Positions 34,400 to 42,963 of a stretch of DNA of 64,000 nucleotides are shown piece by piece; positions within the stretch are counted from its first letter, which is position 1; each line of letters starts with the position of its first letter. This DNA comes from Mycobacteroides salmoniphilum. GTDB lineage: Bacteria; Actinomycetota; Actinomycetes; Mycobacteriales; Mycobacteriaceae. The translations under genes were made by a program, and so were the position numbers. The notes beneath the pieces were generated by a model. It was not told the DNA's origin. It was given only the letters and a program-made list of their open reading frames with translations, and ran no database searches. The stretch spans positions 3,348,001 to 3,412,000 of the forward strand of contig NZ_CP024633.1 of NCBI RefSeq assembly GCF_004924335.1. The letters run 5' to 3'.

Positions 34400-35616
34400 T
34401 CGCACCGGAGCGGCGCACCCGGGCCGACATCATTGCCGCGGCGGTGATCGCCGTCGTGGTCGCCGTTACCGGTGCCACGATCTGGTGGACCAGCGATGCT
34501 CGCGCCACCGTCAGCCGGCCCGCCGCCGGGGACATCAAACGCCCGATGAGCGCTACCCGGGTTCCCGACTCGGTGCGCGAGCTGTGGTCGGCCGCGAGTG
34601 CAGCCACGAAGGGCCCGGTCATCGCGAGCGGCGCGATCGTCAGCGCCGATGGGCACGACGTGGTGGGCCATGACCCGATTACCGGCGCACAGCTGTGGTC
34701 CTATGCACGCCGCAATCTCGATCTATGCGGCGTGATCGGCTTCATCGACGACGCGGTGGCGGTCTACCGAGATGCACGCGGATGCGGCCAGGTCACCATG
34801 ATCGACGGGCAGACCGGCCGTCGGGGCCCGTTACGCAGCAGTGCGAATGACCCGAAGGTGTCACTATCGACCGACGGCACCTACGTGCTGGCACTTGGCA
34901 GCACCCGGCTCGAGCTGTGGCGTTCGGACATGGTGCGCACCCTGGAGTACGGACGAACCGTCGCTCCCCTGAATCCCAACAGCCAGCCCCGGGTGGACTG
35001 CACGCTGAAGTCGGGTGCCGTCGGCTCCAGTGTGCTCGCCGTGCTGGAGACATGCCCCCAGGACTCCACCGTGCGGCTGACGCTGCAGAAGCCGACACCG
35101 AAGGACAACGACAAACCCGAGGAGCTCTACTCGGCGGCGCTACCAGGGGTTGAACGCGGCTCCGCCGCCAAGGTGCTCGCTGTCGCGGACACCCGGTCGG
35201 CCGTATACCTGCCCGGCACCCACAATGAGCTGGTGGTGTTCGACGACCATGGAATGCGCGTCGGCGCGACGGCGCTGCCGGGTGAGGTGGTCCAGTCCAA
35301 CACCGCCGCGCAAGCCGGCGACGTTGTCACCTGGTGGACGGGCAATCAGGTGCTGGTGCTGGGCGCCTTCGATCTCTCCTACCGATTCGTGCTGCCCACC
35401 ACCAAGAAGCCCTTGGGGCCGGGCACCGCCATGGCCGGTGAGCTGCTAATCCCCGTCGAAGGCGGGATCGACGTGTTCAACATGACCACCGGAGAATTAC
35501 GTAAATCCATTGCAGTGCAACGCGATCCGGCCGACGAGAAGATTCCCGTCATCAGTGCCGTCGTCGGCAACACCGTGGTGGAGCAGCGCGGGTCACGAGT
35601 CTTCGCGCTGGGGTAA
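34396..35616 (+). CDS. Membrane-anchored beta-propeller-like protein (Rv3212-like)
   Basis: A 406-aa protein. One N-terminal membrane helix (DIIAAAVIAVVVAVTGATIWW) is followed by a long extracytoplasmic part with repeated blade-like units (VVGHDPITGAQLWSY, VTMIDGQTGRRGP, TGELRKSIAV), the pattern of a PQQ/WD-like beta-propeller. Three Cys (LDLCGV, RGCGQV, VDCTLK) may form disulfides. GTG 34396 overlaps the rhlE stop (GTGA), so it is translationally coupled. It corresponds in position to Rv3212. Function unknown. Confidence 0.83.
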   Translation: MIAPERRTRADIIAAAVIAVVVAVTGATIWWTSDARATVSRPAAGDIKRPMSATRVPDSVRELWSAASAATKGPVIASGAIVSADGHDVVGHDPITGAQLWSYARRNLDLCGVIGFIDDAVAVYRDARGCGQVTMIDGQTGRRGPLRSSANDPKVSLSTDGTYVLALGSTRLELWRSDMVRTLEYGRTVAPLNPNSQPRVDCTLKSGAVGSSVLAVLETCPQDSTVRLTLQKPTPKDNDKPEELYSAALPGVERGSAAKVLAVADTRSAVYLPGTHNELVVFDDHGMRVGATALPGEVVQSNTAAQAGDVVTWWTGNQVLVLGAFDLSYRFVLPTTKKPLGPGTAMAGELLIPVEGGIDVFNMTTGELRKSIAVQRDPADEKIPVISAVVGNTVVEQRGSRVFALG

Positions 35617-35620
35617 CTCA

Positions 35621-35688
35621 CCCGTGCCGAGTCTGCGGCTCACGACATTTCTAGGGCGGAAACCGTCGTGAAATGCCGACTCGACGGG
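35621..35688. terminator. Imperfect inverted repeats between convergent genes
   Basis: CCCGTGCCGAGTC (35621-35633) is nearly complementary to GACTCGACGGG (35678-35688), with inner CACGAC/GTCGTG. It lies between the Rv3212-like gene and the parA-like gene and may terminate both; there is no T tract. Confidence 0.35.
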
Positions 35689-35698
35689 AGAACGGAAA

Positions 35699-36502
35699 TC
35701 AGTCCACGGGCGGCGCGAAGGTCGGCATCGCCTTGCCGCTCTTCCAGTGCTTCACCAGGCTCTGCGCCAGTTCTTGGTAGGCCAGCGCGCCCTTGTTCTT
35801 ACGGCCCGCGAGCACCGACGCGCCCGAGGCGCTTGCCTCGGCGAACCGCACGGTCCGCGGAATCGGCGGCGCAAGCACCGGCAGCTCGTAACGATCCGCC
35901 ACATCCAGCAGCACATCGCGGCTGTGCGTGGTTCGCGAGTCGTACAGGGTGGGCAGCGCACCGAGCAGTGTCAGCCCCGGGTTGGTGATCTGCTGGACAT
36001 CGGTCACCGTCCGCAGGAACTGGCCGACGCCCCGGTGCGCCAGCGTCTCGCATTGCAGCGGCACCATCACCGAGTCGGCTGCCGTCAAGCCATTCAGAGT
36101 CAGCACGCCCAACGACGGCGGGCAGTCGATGATCACCACATCGAACTCGTCCCCCAGCGATTCGAGTGCCCGCTTCAGCGCGTACTCGCGGCCGGCCCGC
36201 ATCAGCAGCATCGCCTCGGCACCGGCCAGGTCGATGTTCGCGGGCAGCAGCGTCAGACCCTCAGCGGTGGTGACCAGCGCTTCTTTGATATCTGCTTGCC
36301 CCAGCAGCACCTCGTGCACCGAGACCCCAAGCCGGTCCGGGTCCTGTCCCAACGAGAACGTCAGGCAGCCCTGCGGGTCAAGATCAACCAGCAGAACCTT
36401 CTTGCCTGCCTGGGCCAACGCCGCGCCGAGGGACGCGACCGTCGTGGTTTTGGCCACCCCGCCCTTTTGATTGGCTACCGCCAGCACCCGAGTCACGCCC
36501 AC
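35699..36502 (-). CDS. ParA/Soj-family ATPase (Rv3213c-like)
   Basis: A 267-aa deviant-Walker ATPase. Walker A KGGVAKTTT sits at the N-terminus (signature Lys preceding GG), DLDPQGCLTFSLG is the A' motif, and VVIIDCPPSLG is Walker B. Such proteins move or position DNA or protein cargo by ATP-driven binding to the nucleoid. No parB or parS-like partner is adjacent, so it is an orphan homologue and not the chromosomal parA. The start is GTG 36502. Divergent from gpgP, with 54 bp between the starts. Confidence 0.88.
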   Translation of the reverse strand: MGVTRVLAVANQKGGVAKTTTVASLGAALAQAGKKVLLVDLDPQGCLTFSLGQDPDRLGVSVHEVLLGQADIKEALVTTAEGLTLLPANIDLAGAEAMLLMRAGREYALKRALESLGDEFDVVIIDCPPSLGVLTLNGLTAADSVMVPLQCETLAHRGVGQFLRTVTDVQQITNPGLTLLGALPTLYDSRTTHSRDVLLDVADRYELPVLAPPIPRTVRFAEASASGASVLAGRKNKGALAYQELAQSLVKHWKSGKAMPTFAPPVD

Positions 36503-36556
36503 ATACTGGCATGCCGAACGCGATCACGACGGAAGTCGGTACGGCACAATCATCCT

Positions 36557-37168
36557 GTGTCTGCCCCCCAAAACCGAATGTTGTTGCTACGTCACGGCGA
36601 AACCGAATGGTCAAAGATCGGCAGGCATACCGGTCGCACCGACCTGGATCTCACGGAAATCGGTCGCGCCCAGGCCGTGGCGGCACGTGAGGTGCTGGCC
36701 AATCTCGATCTGAATGATCCGGTGGTTCTGAGCAGTCCGCGCCGACGCGCGATCCAGACCGCGGAGCTGGCCGGTCTGACCATCACCGCCACCGACGAGG
36801 ACCTCGCCGAATGGGACTACGGCGACTATGAGGGCCTGACCACGCCCCAGATCCGCGAGAACGACCCGGGTTGGTTGGTGTGGACGCACGGCTGCCCCGG
36901 CGGCGAATCAGTGGCTCAGGTACAGGCCCGAGCCGACCGGGTGATCGCCAAGATCTCCGCTGACCTCACCCAACGCGACGTGCTGCTGGTGGGTCACGGC
37001 CATTTCTCGCGCGCGCTGATGACCCGGTGGATCGACCTGCCGCTGGAAGAGGGCACTCGCCTCGGGATGGCTACGGCCTCGATCGCGGTGGGCGGGCATG
37101 AGCACGGCCAGCGTCAGGTAGCCGCACTTGGGCTGACCGGGTATCGGCACCCGGTACCGTCAAGCTGA
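36557..37168 (+). CDS. gpgP: Histidine phosphatase, probably glucosyl-3-phosphoglycerate phosphatase
   Basis: A 203-aa histidine phosphatase-superfamily enzyme. LLRHGETEW contains the phosphorylated His (residue 13). The second His is in LVGHGHFSRAL, and SSPRRRAIQTAEL carries the phosphate-binding Arg. It matches Rv3214 in length and position; that enzyme dephosphorylates glucosyl-3-phosphoglycerate in the pathway to methylglucose lipopolysaccharides, which assist long-chain fatty-acid synthesis. GTG 36557 is chosen; the frame is open far upstream through the parA-like gene but without coding signal. Confidence 0.9.
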   Translation: MSAPQNRMLLLRHGETEWSKIGRHTGRTDLDLTEIGRAQAVAAREVLANLDLNDPVVLSSPRRRAIQTAELAGLTITATDEDLAEWDYGDYEGLTTPQIRENDPGWLVWTHGCPGGESVAQVQARADRVIAKISADLTQRDVLLVGHGHFSRALMTRWIDLPLEEGTRLGMATASIAVGGHEHGQRQVAALGLTGYRHPVPSS

Positions 37169-37169
37169 C

Positions 37170-38279
37170 ATGACGGCCACAGACTCGCCCGTGCACCCAC
37201 ATTTCGTGATGTCGCGGGCCGCCGAGGCGCTGTACGCGTACGGCCGTGAGACCGCGTACGACGACATCGCGAGCGCCGCAGACGCCCTGCGTACCGGTCG
37301 GCACCACATGCTGGTCGGTGCGCTGCCGTTTGACACCTCCAAGCCCGCAGCGCTGACAGTCCCGGTGACGGTTGAGCGCGGGCGACCACAAGAGTTCTAT
37401 GGCACCATGCCGAATATCCGTGTCACGCAACAAATACCGGAGCCCTTCGAGCATCTGCGGCGCGTCTCCGAGGCCGTCGAGGTGCTTCGCGACTCCGCCA
37501 GTGGACTGTCCAAGGTCGTCCTTGCGCGCGTGCTGGAAATGCAGGCCGATACGCCCCTAGATGCGTTGGTGCTGACGCATCGGCTGATCCGAAACGACCC
37601 CGACGCCAACAGTTTTTGCGTGGACCTCTCCCCCGCCGGCGACCGATTCCGCGGCCACGCCATGGTGGGTTGCAGTCCGGAGCTGTTGGTGGAGCGCCGC
37701 GGAGACATGGTGATCTGTCACCCGTTCGCCGGTTCCGCCCCTCGGTCCAGCGATCCATCACTGGATCGGCGCACGGGTGAAGACCTCGCGGGCTCGCACA
37801 AGAACCGCCACGAACACTCCGTGGTGATCGATCAGCTGCGTGAGGATCTCGCGTCGCTGTGCGTCGATGTCCAGGTTCCACCAGAGCCGACGCTCAGTCG
37901 TACCGCCGCGCTCTGGCATCTCAGCACTTCGATCAGCGCCCGGCTGCGCCAAAGTTCCACCACTGCACTTGATTTGGCAGTGGCACTGCACCCCACCCCG
38001 GCGGTGTGCGGCACCCCCACCGCGGCGGCCGCCAACCTGATTGCACGCATCGAGGGTGATCGCGGGTTCTATGCGGGCGCGGTCGGCTGGTGTGACAGCA
38101 GCGGGGACGGTCGCTGGGCCGTCTCGATCCGCTGCGCCGAACTGTCGGCCGACCGCACCGCAATCCGTGCTTACGCAGGCGGTGGCCTCGTCGCCGAATC
38201 GGACCCCCAGGACGAATTATCCGAGACAACGGTCAAATTCCGGACCGTGTTGGCAGGGCTAGGAGCCGAGATTGAGTAA
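37170..38279 (+). CDS. entC: Isochorismate synthase (EntC/MenF family)
   Basis: A 369-aa chorismate-utilising enzyme making isochorismate. Conserved parts are SGLSKVVLAR, CSPELLVERRG, THPFAGSAPR-like (CHPFAGSAPR), LHPTPAVCGTP and EGDRGFYAGAVGW. It corresponds to Rv3215. No siderophore genes are adjacent, so the product may serve menaquinone or salicylate-based siderophore synthesis. ATG 37170 lies 1 nt after the gpgP stop, so the genes form an operon. The 3' end overlaps the acetyltransferase by 8 nt. Confidence 0.9.
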   Translation: MTATDSPVHPHFVMSRAAEALYAYGRETAYDDIASAADALRTGRHHMLVGALPFDTSKPAALTVPVTVERGRPQEFYGTMPNIRVTQQIPEPFEHLRRVSEAVEVLRDSASGLSKVVLARVLEMQADTPLDALVLTHRLIRNDPDANSFCVDLSPAGDRFRGHAMVGCSPELLVERRGDMVICHPFAGSAPRSSDPSLDRRTGEDLAGSHKNRHEHSVVIDQLREDLASLCVDVQVPPEPTLSRTAALWHLSTSISARLRQSSTTALDLAVALHPTPAVCGTPTAAAANLIARIEGDRGFYAGAVGWCDSSGDGRWAVSIRCAELSADRTAIRAYAGGGLVAESDPQDELSETTVKFRTVLAGLGAEIE

Positions 38280-38757
38280 CACCCAGATTCGCCGCGCCAC
38301 CGAAGCCGACGTTCCGGCCATCGTCGGCCTGATCGAGGATCTCGCGGAATACGAGAAGGCGCGCGATGAGTGCCATATCAGCCAGGAACAGCTCCACAAG
38401 GCGCTATTCGGTTCGACTCCTGCCCTTTTCGCCCATGTCGCGGAGGCAGACGGCGTGGTCTGTGGCACCGCCGTGTGGTTCCTGAACTTCTCCACCTGGA
38501 CCGGTCAACATGGCATCTACCTTGAAGACCTGTACGTCAAGCCCGAGCAGCGCGGTTGCGGCCTCGGGAAGGCGCTGTTGTCGGCACTGGCCGCAGAATG
38601 CGTCGCCAATGGCTATACCCGGCTGGATTGGGCTGTACTGGACTGGAATACACCGTCTATCAACTTCTACGACTCGCTGGGGGCCAATCCGCAATCGGAT
38701 TGGATCACCTACCGGCTGCAGGGCCCCGCATTGGCGGAGCTGGCCTCAGAACGCTGA
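38272..38757 (+). CDS. GNAT acetyltransferase (Rv3216-like)
   Basis: A 161-aa N-acetyltransferase. The acetyl-CoA loop is RGCGLGKALL after the beta-4 strand (YLEDLYVKPEQ), and the C-terminal YDSLGANPQSDW follows the spermidine/diamine acetyltransferase pattern. It starts at TTG 38272, inside the end of the entC frame, with AGGAG 7-11 nt upstream. It is part of the gpgP-entC operon. Substrate unknown. Confidence 0.87.
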   Translation: MSNTQIRRATEADVPAIVGLIEDLAEYEKARDECHISQEQLHKALFGSTPALFAHVAEADGVVCGTAVWFLNFSTWTGQHGIYLEDLYVKPEQRGCGLGKALLSALAAECVANGYTRLDWAVLDWNTPSINFYDSLGANPQSDWITYRLQGPALAELASER

Positions 38758-38759
38758 CG

Positions 38760-39167
38760 CTAGTCGGATTCGTCAGCGCCGACCTCGTCACCGGTGGCCC
38801 ACATCTGCGCGGTAGGACTGAACAGCAGCACAAGTGCGACCACCGCGACGATCGCGATAGGTACACCCAGTGCGGGTTGGTGCGACCCCACGGCCGCGTA
38901 CCACGCGACGGGCAGCAGCAGCAGCTGCATCATCACCGCGATCCCTCTGCCCCAACGTTTCCCTGTGGCGAGCGCCAGCCCCGCGGCAAGTACTGCGGTG
39001 CCGAATGTCGCGAACCAGGCGGCGGTGCCGTACCCGTTCACCAGATGCTGGTCGGCGCCGCCGGCCGCGCGCACCACAAGAACAACCGCGATCACCAATC
39101 CGACGGCGCCTTCACCGGCAACGATCATCCCGGCGCGGCGAACGGTGTTCGGAACGGCTGTGGTCAC
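38760..39167 (-). CDS. Four-helix integral membrane protein (Rv3217c-like)
   Basis: A 135-aa protein with four hydrophobic helices (about MIVAGEGAVGLVIAVVLVV, AAWFATFGTAVLAAGLALA, IAVMMQLLLLPVAWYAAV and ALGVPIAIVAVVALVLLF) and an acidic C-terminus. It starts at GTG 39167. No catalytic motif. Convergent with the acetyltransferase (2-bp gap). Function unknown. Confidence 0.85.
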   Translation of the reverse strand: MTTAVPNTVRRAGMIVAGEGAVGLVIAVVLVVRAAGGADQHLVNGYGTAAWFATFGTAVLAAGLALATGKRWGRGIAVMMQLLLLPVAWYAAVGSHQPALGVPIAIVAVVALVLLFSPTAQMWATGDEVGADESD

Positions 39168-39243
39168 CCGACAAGCCTATGTGGACCCAGCACCACTGTG
39201 ATGAGCAGCTTGCGCGAGGAACATCCGACTAGGCTCATGCCCC

Positions 39244-40221
39244 GTGCGTGCGGTCCTCATCGTGAATCCCAATGCCACCTCGACGACGGCGGCAGGGCGT
39301 GACCTGCTGGCTCACGCACTCGAAAGCCGTGTGCACCTGGAGGTTCTGCACACCGACCACCGCGGCCACGCCAGCGAGCTGGCCCGCCGCGCAGCCGACG
39401 ACGGGGCGGCCGTCATCGTCGTACACGGCGGCGACGGCACGGTCAGCGAGGTGGTGAACGGGCTGCTCGGTCGGCCGGGACACCCGGCGCCCGGTCCGTT
39501 GCCCGCCATCGCGGTGGTTCCGGGCGGTTCGGCCAACGTGTTCGCCCGGACGCTGGGTATATCGGCCGACCCTGTCCAGGCCACCAATCAAGTCGTCGAT
39601 CTGCTGGACGAACACCGTCGCGACCAGCGACGATGGCGCCGCATCGGCCTTGGGCACTGCGGCGAGCGCTGGTTCATCTTCAACGCGGGTATGGGCCTGG
39701 ACGGCGAGGTGGTTGCCGCAATGGAGGCTCACCGCAACAAGGGCAAGCAGGTCACGGCCGGGCGCTATGTCACCCGCGCGGTACTGAGCTTCTTCCGTGC
39801 CGCCCGGCGCCAGCCGACCCTCACCGTCGAGCTGCCCGGCCAGGAGCCGCAGGCGGGTGTCCATTTCGCGTTTATCAGCAATTCCAACCCGTGGACGTAC
39901 GCCAACGAGCGTGCCATCTGGACAAATCCCGGCACCGGTTTCGAGAGCGGTTTGGGCGTGTTCGCGTCGAAGAGCATGAATGTGACGGCGAATCTTCGTC
40001 TGGTCCGCCACATGGTGGGTGCGCCTCGCCCCGATCGTCCGGCAGCCAATCACCTGGTGCGTGAAGACGACGTCCCGTGGGTGCGGATACGCGCGTCAGC
40101 ACCGATCGCCACCCAGGTCGACGGTGATTTCCTCGGGATGCGCAGCGACCTGACCTTCACCGCGGAGCGCGACGTTCTCGACGTGGTCGCGCCGGCAAAA
40201 CCCTCCGACGCACCTTTCTGA
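39244..40221 (+). CDS. Diacylglycerol/lipid kinase family protein (Rv3218-like)
   Basis: A 325-aa DAGK-catalytic-domain protein (YegS/BmrU type). VNPNATSTTAAG at the N-terminus and HGGDGTVSEVVNGL form the nucleotide-binding signature, and VPGGSANVFARTLG follows. The C-terminal half is the beta-rich lid (FNAGMGLDGEVVAA). It probably phosphorylates diacylglycerol or a related lipid at the membrane. The start is GTG 39244. It is followed by a 416-bp intergenic region belonging to whiB1. Confidence 0.88.
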   Translation: MRAVLIVNPNATSTTAAGRDLLAHALESRVHLEVLHTDHRGHASELARRAADDGAAVIVVHGGDGTVSEVVNGLLGRPGHPAPGPLPAIAVVPGGSANVFARTLGISADPVQATNQVVDLLDEHRRDQRRWRRIGLGHCGERWFIFNAGMGLDGEVVAAMEAHRNKGKQVTAGRYVTRAVLSFFRAARRQPTLTVELPGQEPQAGVHFAFISNSNPWTYANERAIWTNPGTGFESGLGVFASKSMNVTANLRLVRHMVGAPRPDRPAANHLVREDDVPWVRIRASAPIATQVDGDFLGMRSDLTFTAERDVLDVVAPAKPSDAPF

Positions 40222-40637
40222 GCCGCGCTCGAAGCGCAATAGTGTTGAGCGACAGTCCGTTCCGGGCACAGCCGATTCACAGGCGCAACGCGGTCCACGT
40301 CACACCTGTGCTGGATTTGATGTACTACTTCACGTAGTCGAGCCCCGATGGGCCGTGATGTTACTCACCAGTAGCACCAGGCCACCTGGGAAAATGAGGG
40401 AATCTCGCCAGATTCAAGGCGCAGATCGGCTTAGTGTAGTACAAACGAATGTGGAGTCCGCAGACACCACCCCCGAGTGAGATTGACCACGTGTTAACTC
40501 ACGCTATTGACTTCTGCTGAGCTTGTGAAACGATCGGAAGCAACAGTGCAGAAACATTTGGTACGCACGCGTTAACAGCCGAAAAACATTGATCTCGTGC
40601 GCTTGTGGCGCGCGCGATGAAAAAGGAGTGCACAACT
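40222..40637 (+). promoter_or_regulatory. whiB1 upstream region with CRP-type sites
   Basis: A 416-bp region without a supportable gene. AGTGAGATTGACCACG (40476-40491) has the GTG-N8-CAC spacing of a CRP-family site. A second, tighter palindrome, CGTGTTAACTCACG (40490-40503), adjoins it. TTGACT (40507-40512) is a candidate -35; no convincing -10 can be fixed. Paired CRP (Rv3676) sites upstream of whiB1 are known in M. tuberculosis. ATG 40638 has AAAGGAG 13-19 nt upstream. Nothing recognisable is seen in 40222-40470. Confidence 0.6.
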
Positions 40638-40892
40638 ATGGATTGGCGCCATAAGGCGGTCTGTCGCGACGAGGATCCTGAACTGTTCTTCCCCGTAGGG
40701 AACAGCGGACCGGCCCTCGCCCAGATCGCTGACGCAAAGCTCGTCTGTAACCGCTGTCCGGTGACGACCGAGTGCCTTACCTGGGCGCTGGAGTCGGGCC
40801 AGGACGCAGGTGTGTGGGGTGGCCTCAGCGAAGATGAGCGCCGCGCCCTCAAGCGTCGCAACGCTCGCGCTCGCGCCCGCAGCGCCGTCTAA
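40638..40892 (+). CDS. whiB1: WhiB1, iron-sulfur NO-sensing transcription factor
   Basis: An 84-aa WhiB protein. Fe-S Cys: C9 (AVCRDEDPELFF), C37 and C40 (CNRC) and C46 (TECL). The turn motif is GVWGGLSEDERRALKRR, followed by a basic tail. WhiB1 is essential in mycobacteria and its 4Fe-4S cluster reacts with nitric oxide. ATG 40638 is chosen; an upstream in-frame ATG at 40605 would remove the ribosome binding site. It is monocistronic, with a perfect intrinsic terminator. Confidence 0.96.
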   Translation: MDWRHKAVCRDEDPELFFPVGNSGPALAQIADAKLVCNRCPVTTECLTWALESGQDAGVWGGLSEDERRALKRRNARARARSAV

Positions 40893-40905
40893 CGTCGCAG
40901 CAATC

Positions 40906-40937
40906 AGAACCCGGCACAATTTGGTGCCGGGTTCTTT
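40906..40937 (+). terminator. Intrinsic terminator of whiB1
   Basis: Perfect 12-bp stem AGAACCCGGCAC and GTGCCGGGTTCT with an AATTTG loop, followed by TT and G. It lies 13 bp after the whiB1 stop and may also serve the convergent pdtaS. Confidence 0.85.
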
Positions 40938-40974
40938 GCTGCTCTCAGCCGGATCGCGCGCCGCGCAGGGACTT

Positions 40975-42465
40975 TCAGGCCATCAAGCGAGCACGCCGGC
41001 CCAAAGGCACCCGAAGCACCGCGTTTGTTCCACCCTCCGGGTCGCTGCGCATATCCAGCGAACCGTCGATCTCCGCCGACACCAGCGTCCTGACGATCTG
41101 CAAACCCAGCCGATCTGATGTCTCCACGCTGAATCCGTCGGGTAGTCCCCGCCCGTCGTCGTGCACGACAACATCGAGCCAGCGCGCCGACCGCTCAGCC
41201 CTGATGATCACCTGGCCCTGCGCACCCTCTTCGAATGCGTGCTCAATGGCGTTCTGGACCAGCTCGGTGATCACCATGATCAACGGTGTCGCCCGGTCGG
41301 AGTCGAGCACTCCCAGCGCGCCCTCACGGGAGACACGCACCTTGGTGTCGACGGTCGCCACATCGGTCATGATCGGCATGATCCGGTCGATCACCTCGTC
41401 GAGGTTGACCTCCTCGTCCACCGACATGGACAACGCATCGTGGACCAACGCAATGGACGACACCCGCCGGACCGATTCGAAAAGCGCTTCGCGGGCTTCC
41501 TCGTTCTGGGTACGCCGAGCCTGCAGCCGCAGCAACGCGGCCACGGTCTGCAAGTTGTTCTTCACCCGGTGGTGGATCTCGCGGATGGTCGCGTCCTTGG
41601 ACAGCAGCGCCCGATCGCGACGCTTGACCTCCGTCACATCACGGGTCAGCAGCAGCGCCCCCACCGATGAGCCGCGCACAATGAGCGGCAGCGTGCGAAT
41701 GAGCACCGCGGCACCGCGTGCGTCGACCTCCATACGCATACTCGGGCCGCCGGCAAGCACGTCGCGGAGGTGCGCTGCCAGCTCCTGACCCTCGAACGGA
41801 TCAGAGATCAGCGGCTTGGTGACCTCCATGAGGTCATGCCCCTGCAGATCGCTGGCCAAACCCATGCGGTGATACGCCGACAACGCGTTGGGGCTGGCAT
41901 ATCGGACCTCACCGGAGACATCGAGTCTGATGAATCCGTCGCCCACCCGGGGGCTGGAGCGCGACATCGCCTGATCGGCCACATTCGGGAACGTTCCCTC
42001 GGTGAGCATCACCAGCAGATCGCCCGCACACTCCAGATACGCGCGTTCCAGTACGCCCTTCTTGAGCCGGGAGGCCAACGCGGTCTGGTGGGTCAACACC
42101 GCCACCGTGCGGTCCCCACAGCGCACCGGGACCGCCTCCACGTTGAGCTCGGAGGCGTGCTCGGTCAGGTCCGAGTCACTCTCGCGCTCGATGGAACCGG
42201 AGGTGAATGCCGCTTCGACCAACGGAACGTCTGAGGTCTTGGCGACGGTGCCCACGGCATCGCTGTCGATGATGGTCGGCGCGGTATTGGGTCGGCACTG
42301 GGCGACGCAGACGAAGGCGTCGTCGTCGCGGTGCACCCACATCAGGTAATCGGCGAAGGAGAGGTCGGCCAGTAGCTGCCATTCGGCGACCACGGCGTGC
42401 AGGTGATCGACCGCTTCACCCGGCAGCATGGTGTGCTCGGCAAGCAGGTCACCGAGAGTGGACAT
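40975..42465 (-). CDS. pdtaS: Sensor histidine kinase PdtaS
   Basis: A 496-aa cytosolic histidine kinase. Residues about 15-155 are a GAF-like domain, 175-285 a PAS domain (GFIRLDVSGEVRYASPNALS), then a HisKA_2-type dimerisation segment (REIHHRVKNNLQTVAALLRLQ, phospho-acceptor among H298/H299) and an HATPase domain (ELVQNAIEHAF, HDDGRGLPDGF, LGLQIVRTLV). No membrane helix. PdtaS phosphorylates the RNA-binding antiterminator PdtaR, which is not in this window. It corresponds to Rv3220c. Confidence 0.94.
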   Translation of the reverse strand: MSTLGDLLAEHTMLPGEAVDHLHAVVAEWQLLADLSFADYLMWVHRDDDAFVCVAQCRPNTAPTIIDSDAVGTVAKTSDVPLVEAAFTSGSIERESDSDLTEHASELNVEAVPVRCGDRTVAVLTHQTALASRLKKGVLERAYLECAGDLLVMLTEGTFPNVADQAMSRSSPRVGDGFIRLDVSGEVRYASPNALSAYHRMGLASDLQGHDLMEVTKPLISDPFEGQELAAHLRDVLAGGPSMRMEVDARGAAVLIRTLPLIVRGSSVGALLLTRDVTEVKRRDRALLSKDATIREIHHRVKNNLQTVAALLRLQARRTQNEEAREALFESVRRVSSIALVHDALSMSVDEEVNLDEVIDRIMPIMTDVATVDTKVRVSREGALGVLDSDRATPLIMVITELVQNAIEHAFEEGAQGQVIIRAERSARWLDVVVHDDGRGLPDGFSVETSDRLGLQIVRTLVSAEIDGSLDMRSDPEGGTNAVLRVPLGRRARLMA

Positions 42466-42476
42466 GTGGTGGCGAT

Positions 42477-42695
42477 CTAGTCGTCGATGACGGCGATCAA
42501 GTCGCCGGCCTGGATCACGTCGCCCACGGAAACGCTCACGTCACCGATAGTTCCCGCCACCTCGGCGAGCACCGGGATCTCCATCTTCATGGATTCCAGC
42601 AGGACAATGGTGTCGCCTTCAGCGATCGCGTCACCCTTCTTGACGAGTACTTCCAGCACGCTGGCCACGATCTCGGCGTGTACTTCCTCGGCCAC
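42477..42695 (-). CDS. Biotin/lipoyl attachment protein (Rv3221c/TB7.3-like)
   Basis: A 72-aa biotinyl domain with no attached enzyme. The biotinylation motif ESMKMEIP places the acceptor Lys at 37, between the two halves of the barrel (VKKGDAIAEGDTIVLL and VSVGDVIQAGDLIAVI). It could act as a free biotin carrier for an acyl-CoA carboxylase; no carboxylase gene is near. It is 11 bp upstream of pdtaS on the same strand. Confidence 0.92.
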   Translation of the reverse strand: MAEEVHAEIVASVLEVLVKKGDAIAEGDTIVLLESMKMEIPVLAEVAGTIGDVSVSVGDVIQAGDLIAVIDD

Positions 42696-42770
42696 CTGCG
42701 CGCCACCTCGCTCTCGTCAACATCCGATTACTGGTCCTCAGTATCGAACCACACGTACGGGATCCACGCG

Positions 42771-42799
42771 TTCAACCACCCTCACCGGCATGAGAGAAT
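42771..42799 (+). promoter_or_regulatory. Candidate promoter of the bL37 gene
   Basis: TTCAAC (42771-42776), a 17-nt spacer and GAGAAT (42794-42799), giving a leader of about 80 nt before the ATG at 42887. Moderate match to housekeeping promoters. Confidence 0.35.
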
Positions 42800-42886
42800 G
42801 GATACACACACCGGCGCGCGTTATGCGCAGCCGGCCTGTCAGCCGGGCTCACCCCCGGAACCCATTTGATCGGTAAGGAGATTCCC

Positions 42887-42961
42887 ATGGCCAAGCGTGG
42901 TCGCAAGAAGCGCAGCCGCAAGCACAACGCCGCCAACCACGGCAAGCGTCCCAACAGCTAG
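42887..42961 (+). CDS. 50S ribosomal protein bL37 (24 aa)
   Basis: A 24-codon ORF, Met-Ala-Lys-Arg followed by alternating Lys/Arg/His/Asn runs and ending RPNS. Fourteen of 24 residues are Lys, Arg or His. A textbook Shine-Dalgarno (AAGGAG, 6 nt spacing) precedes ATG 42887. It matches the very small basic ribosomal protein bL37 found in structures of mycobacterial 50S subunits, where it lies near the peptidyl-transferase region. It is convergent with rshA (2-bp gap). It is short enough for gene finders to miss. Confidence 0.88.
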   Translation: MAKRGRKKRSRKHNAANHGKRPNS

Positions 42962-42963
42962 CG

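Noticed and set aside
35699..36502. Chromosomal or plasmid partition locus
   Set aside because: The ParA-like gene has no parB partner and no parS-like repeats nearby; the flanking genes are chromosomal housekeeping genes.
36557..36576. Fusion of gpgP to a long upstream open frame starting at 35747
   Set aside because: The upstream part is antisense to the parA-like gene and has no similarity; the phosphatase is complete from GTG 36557.
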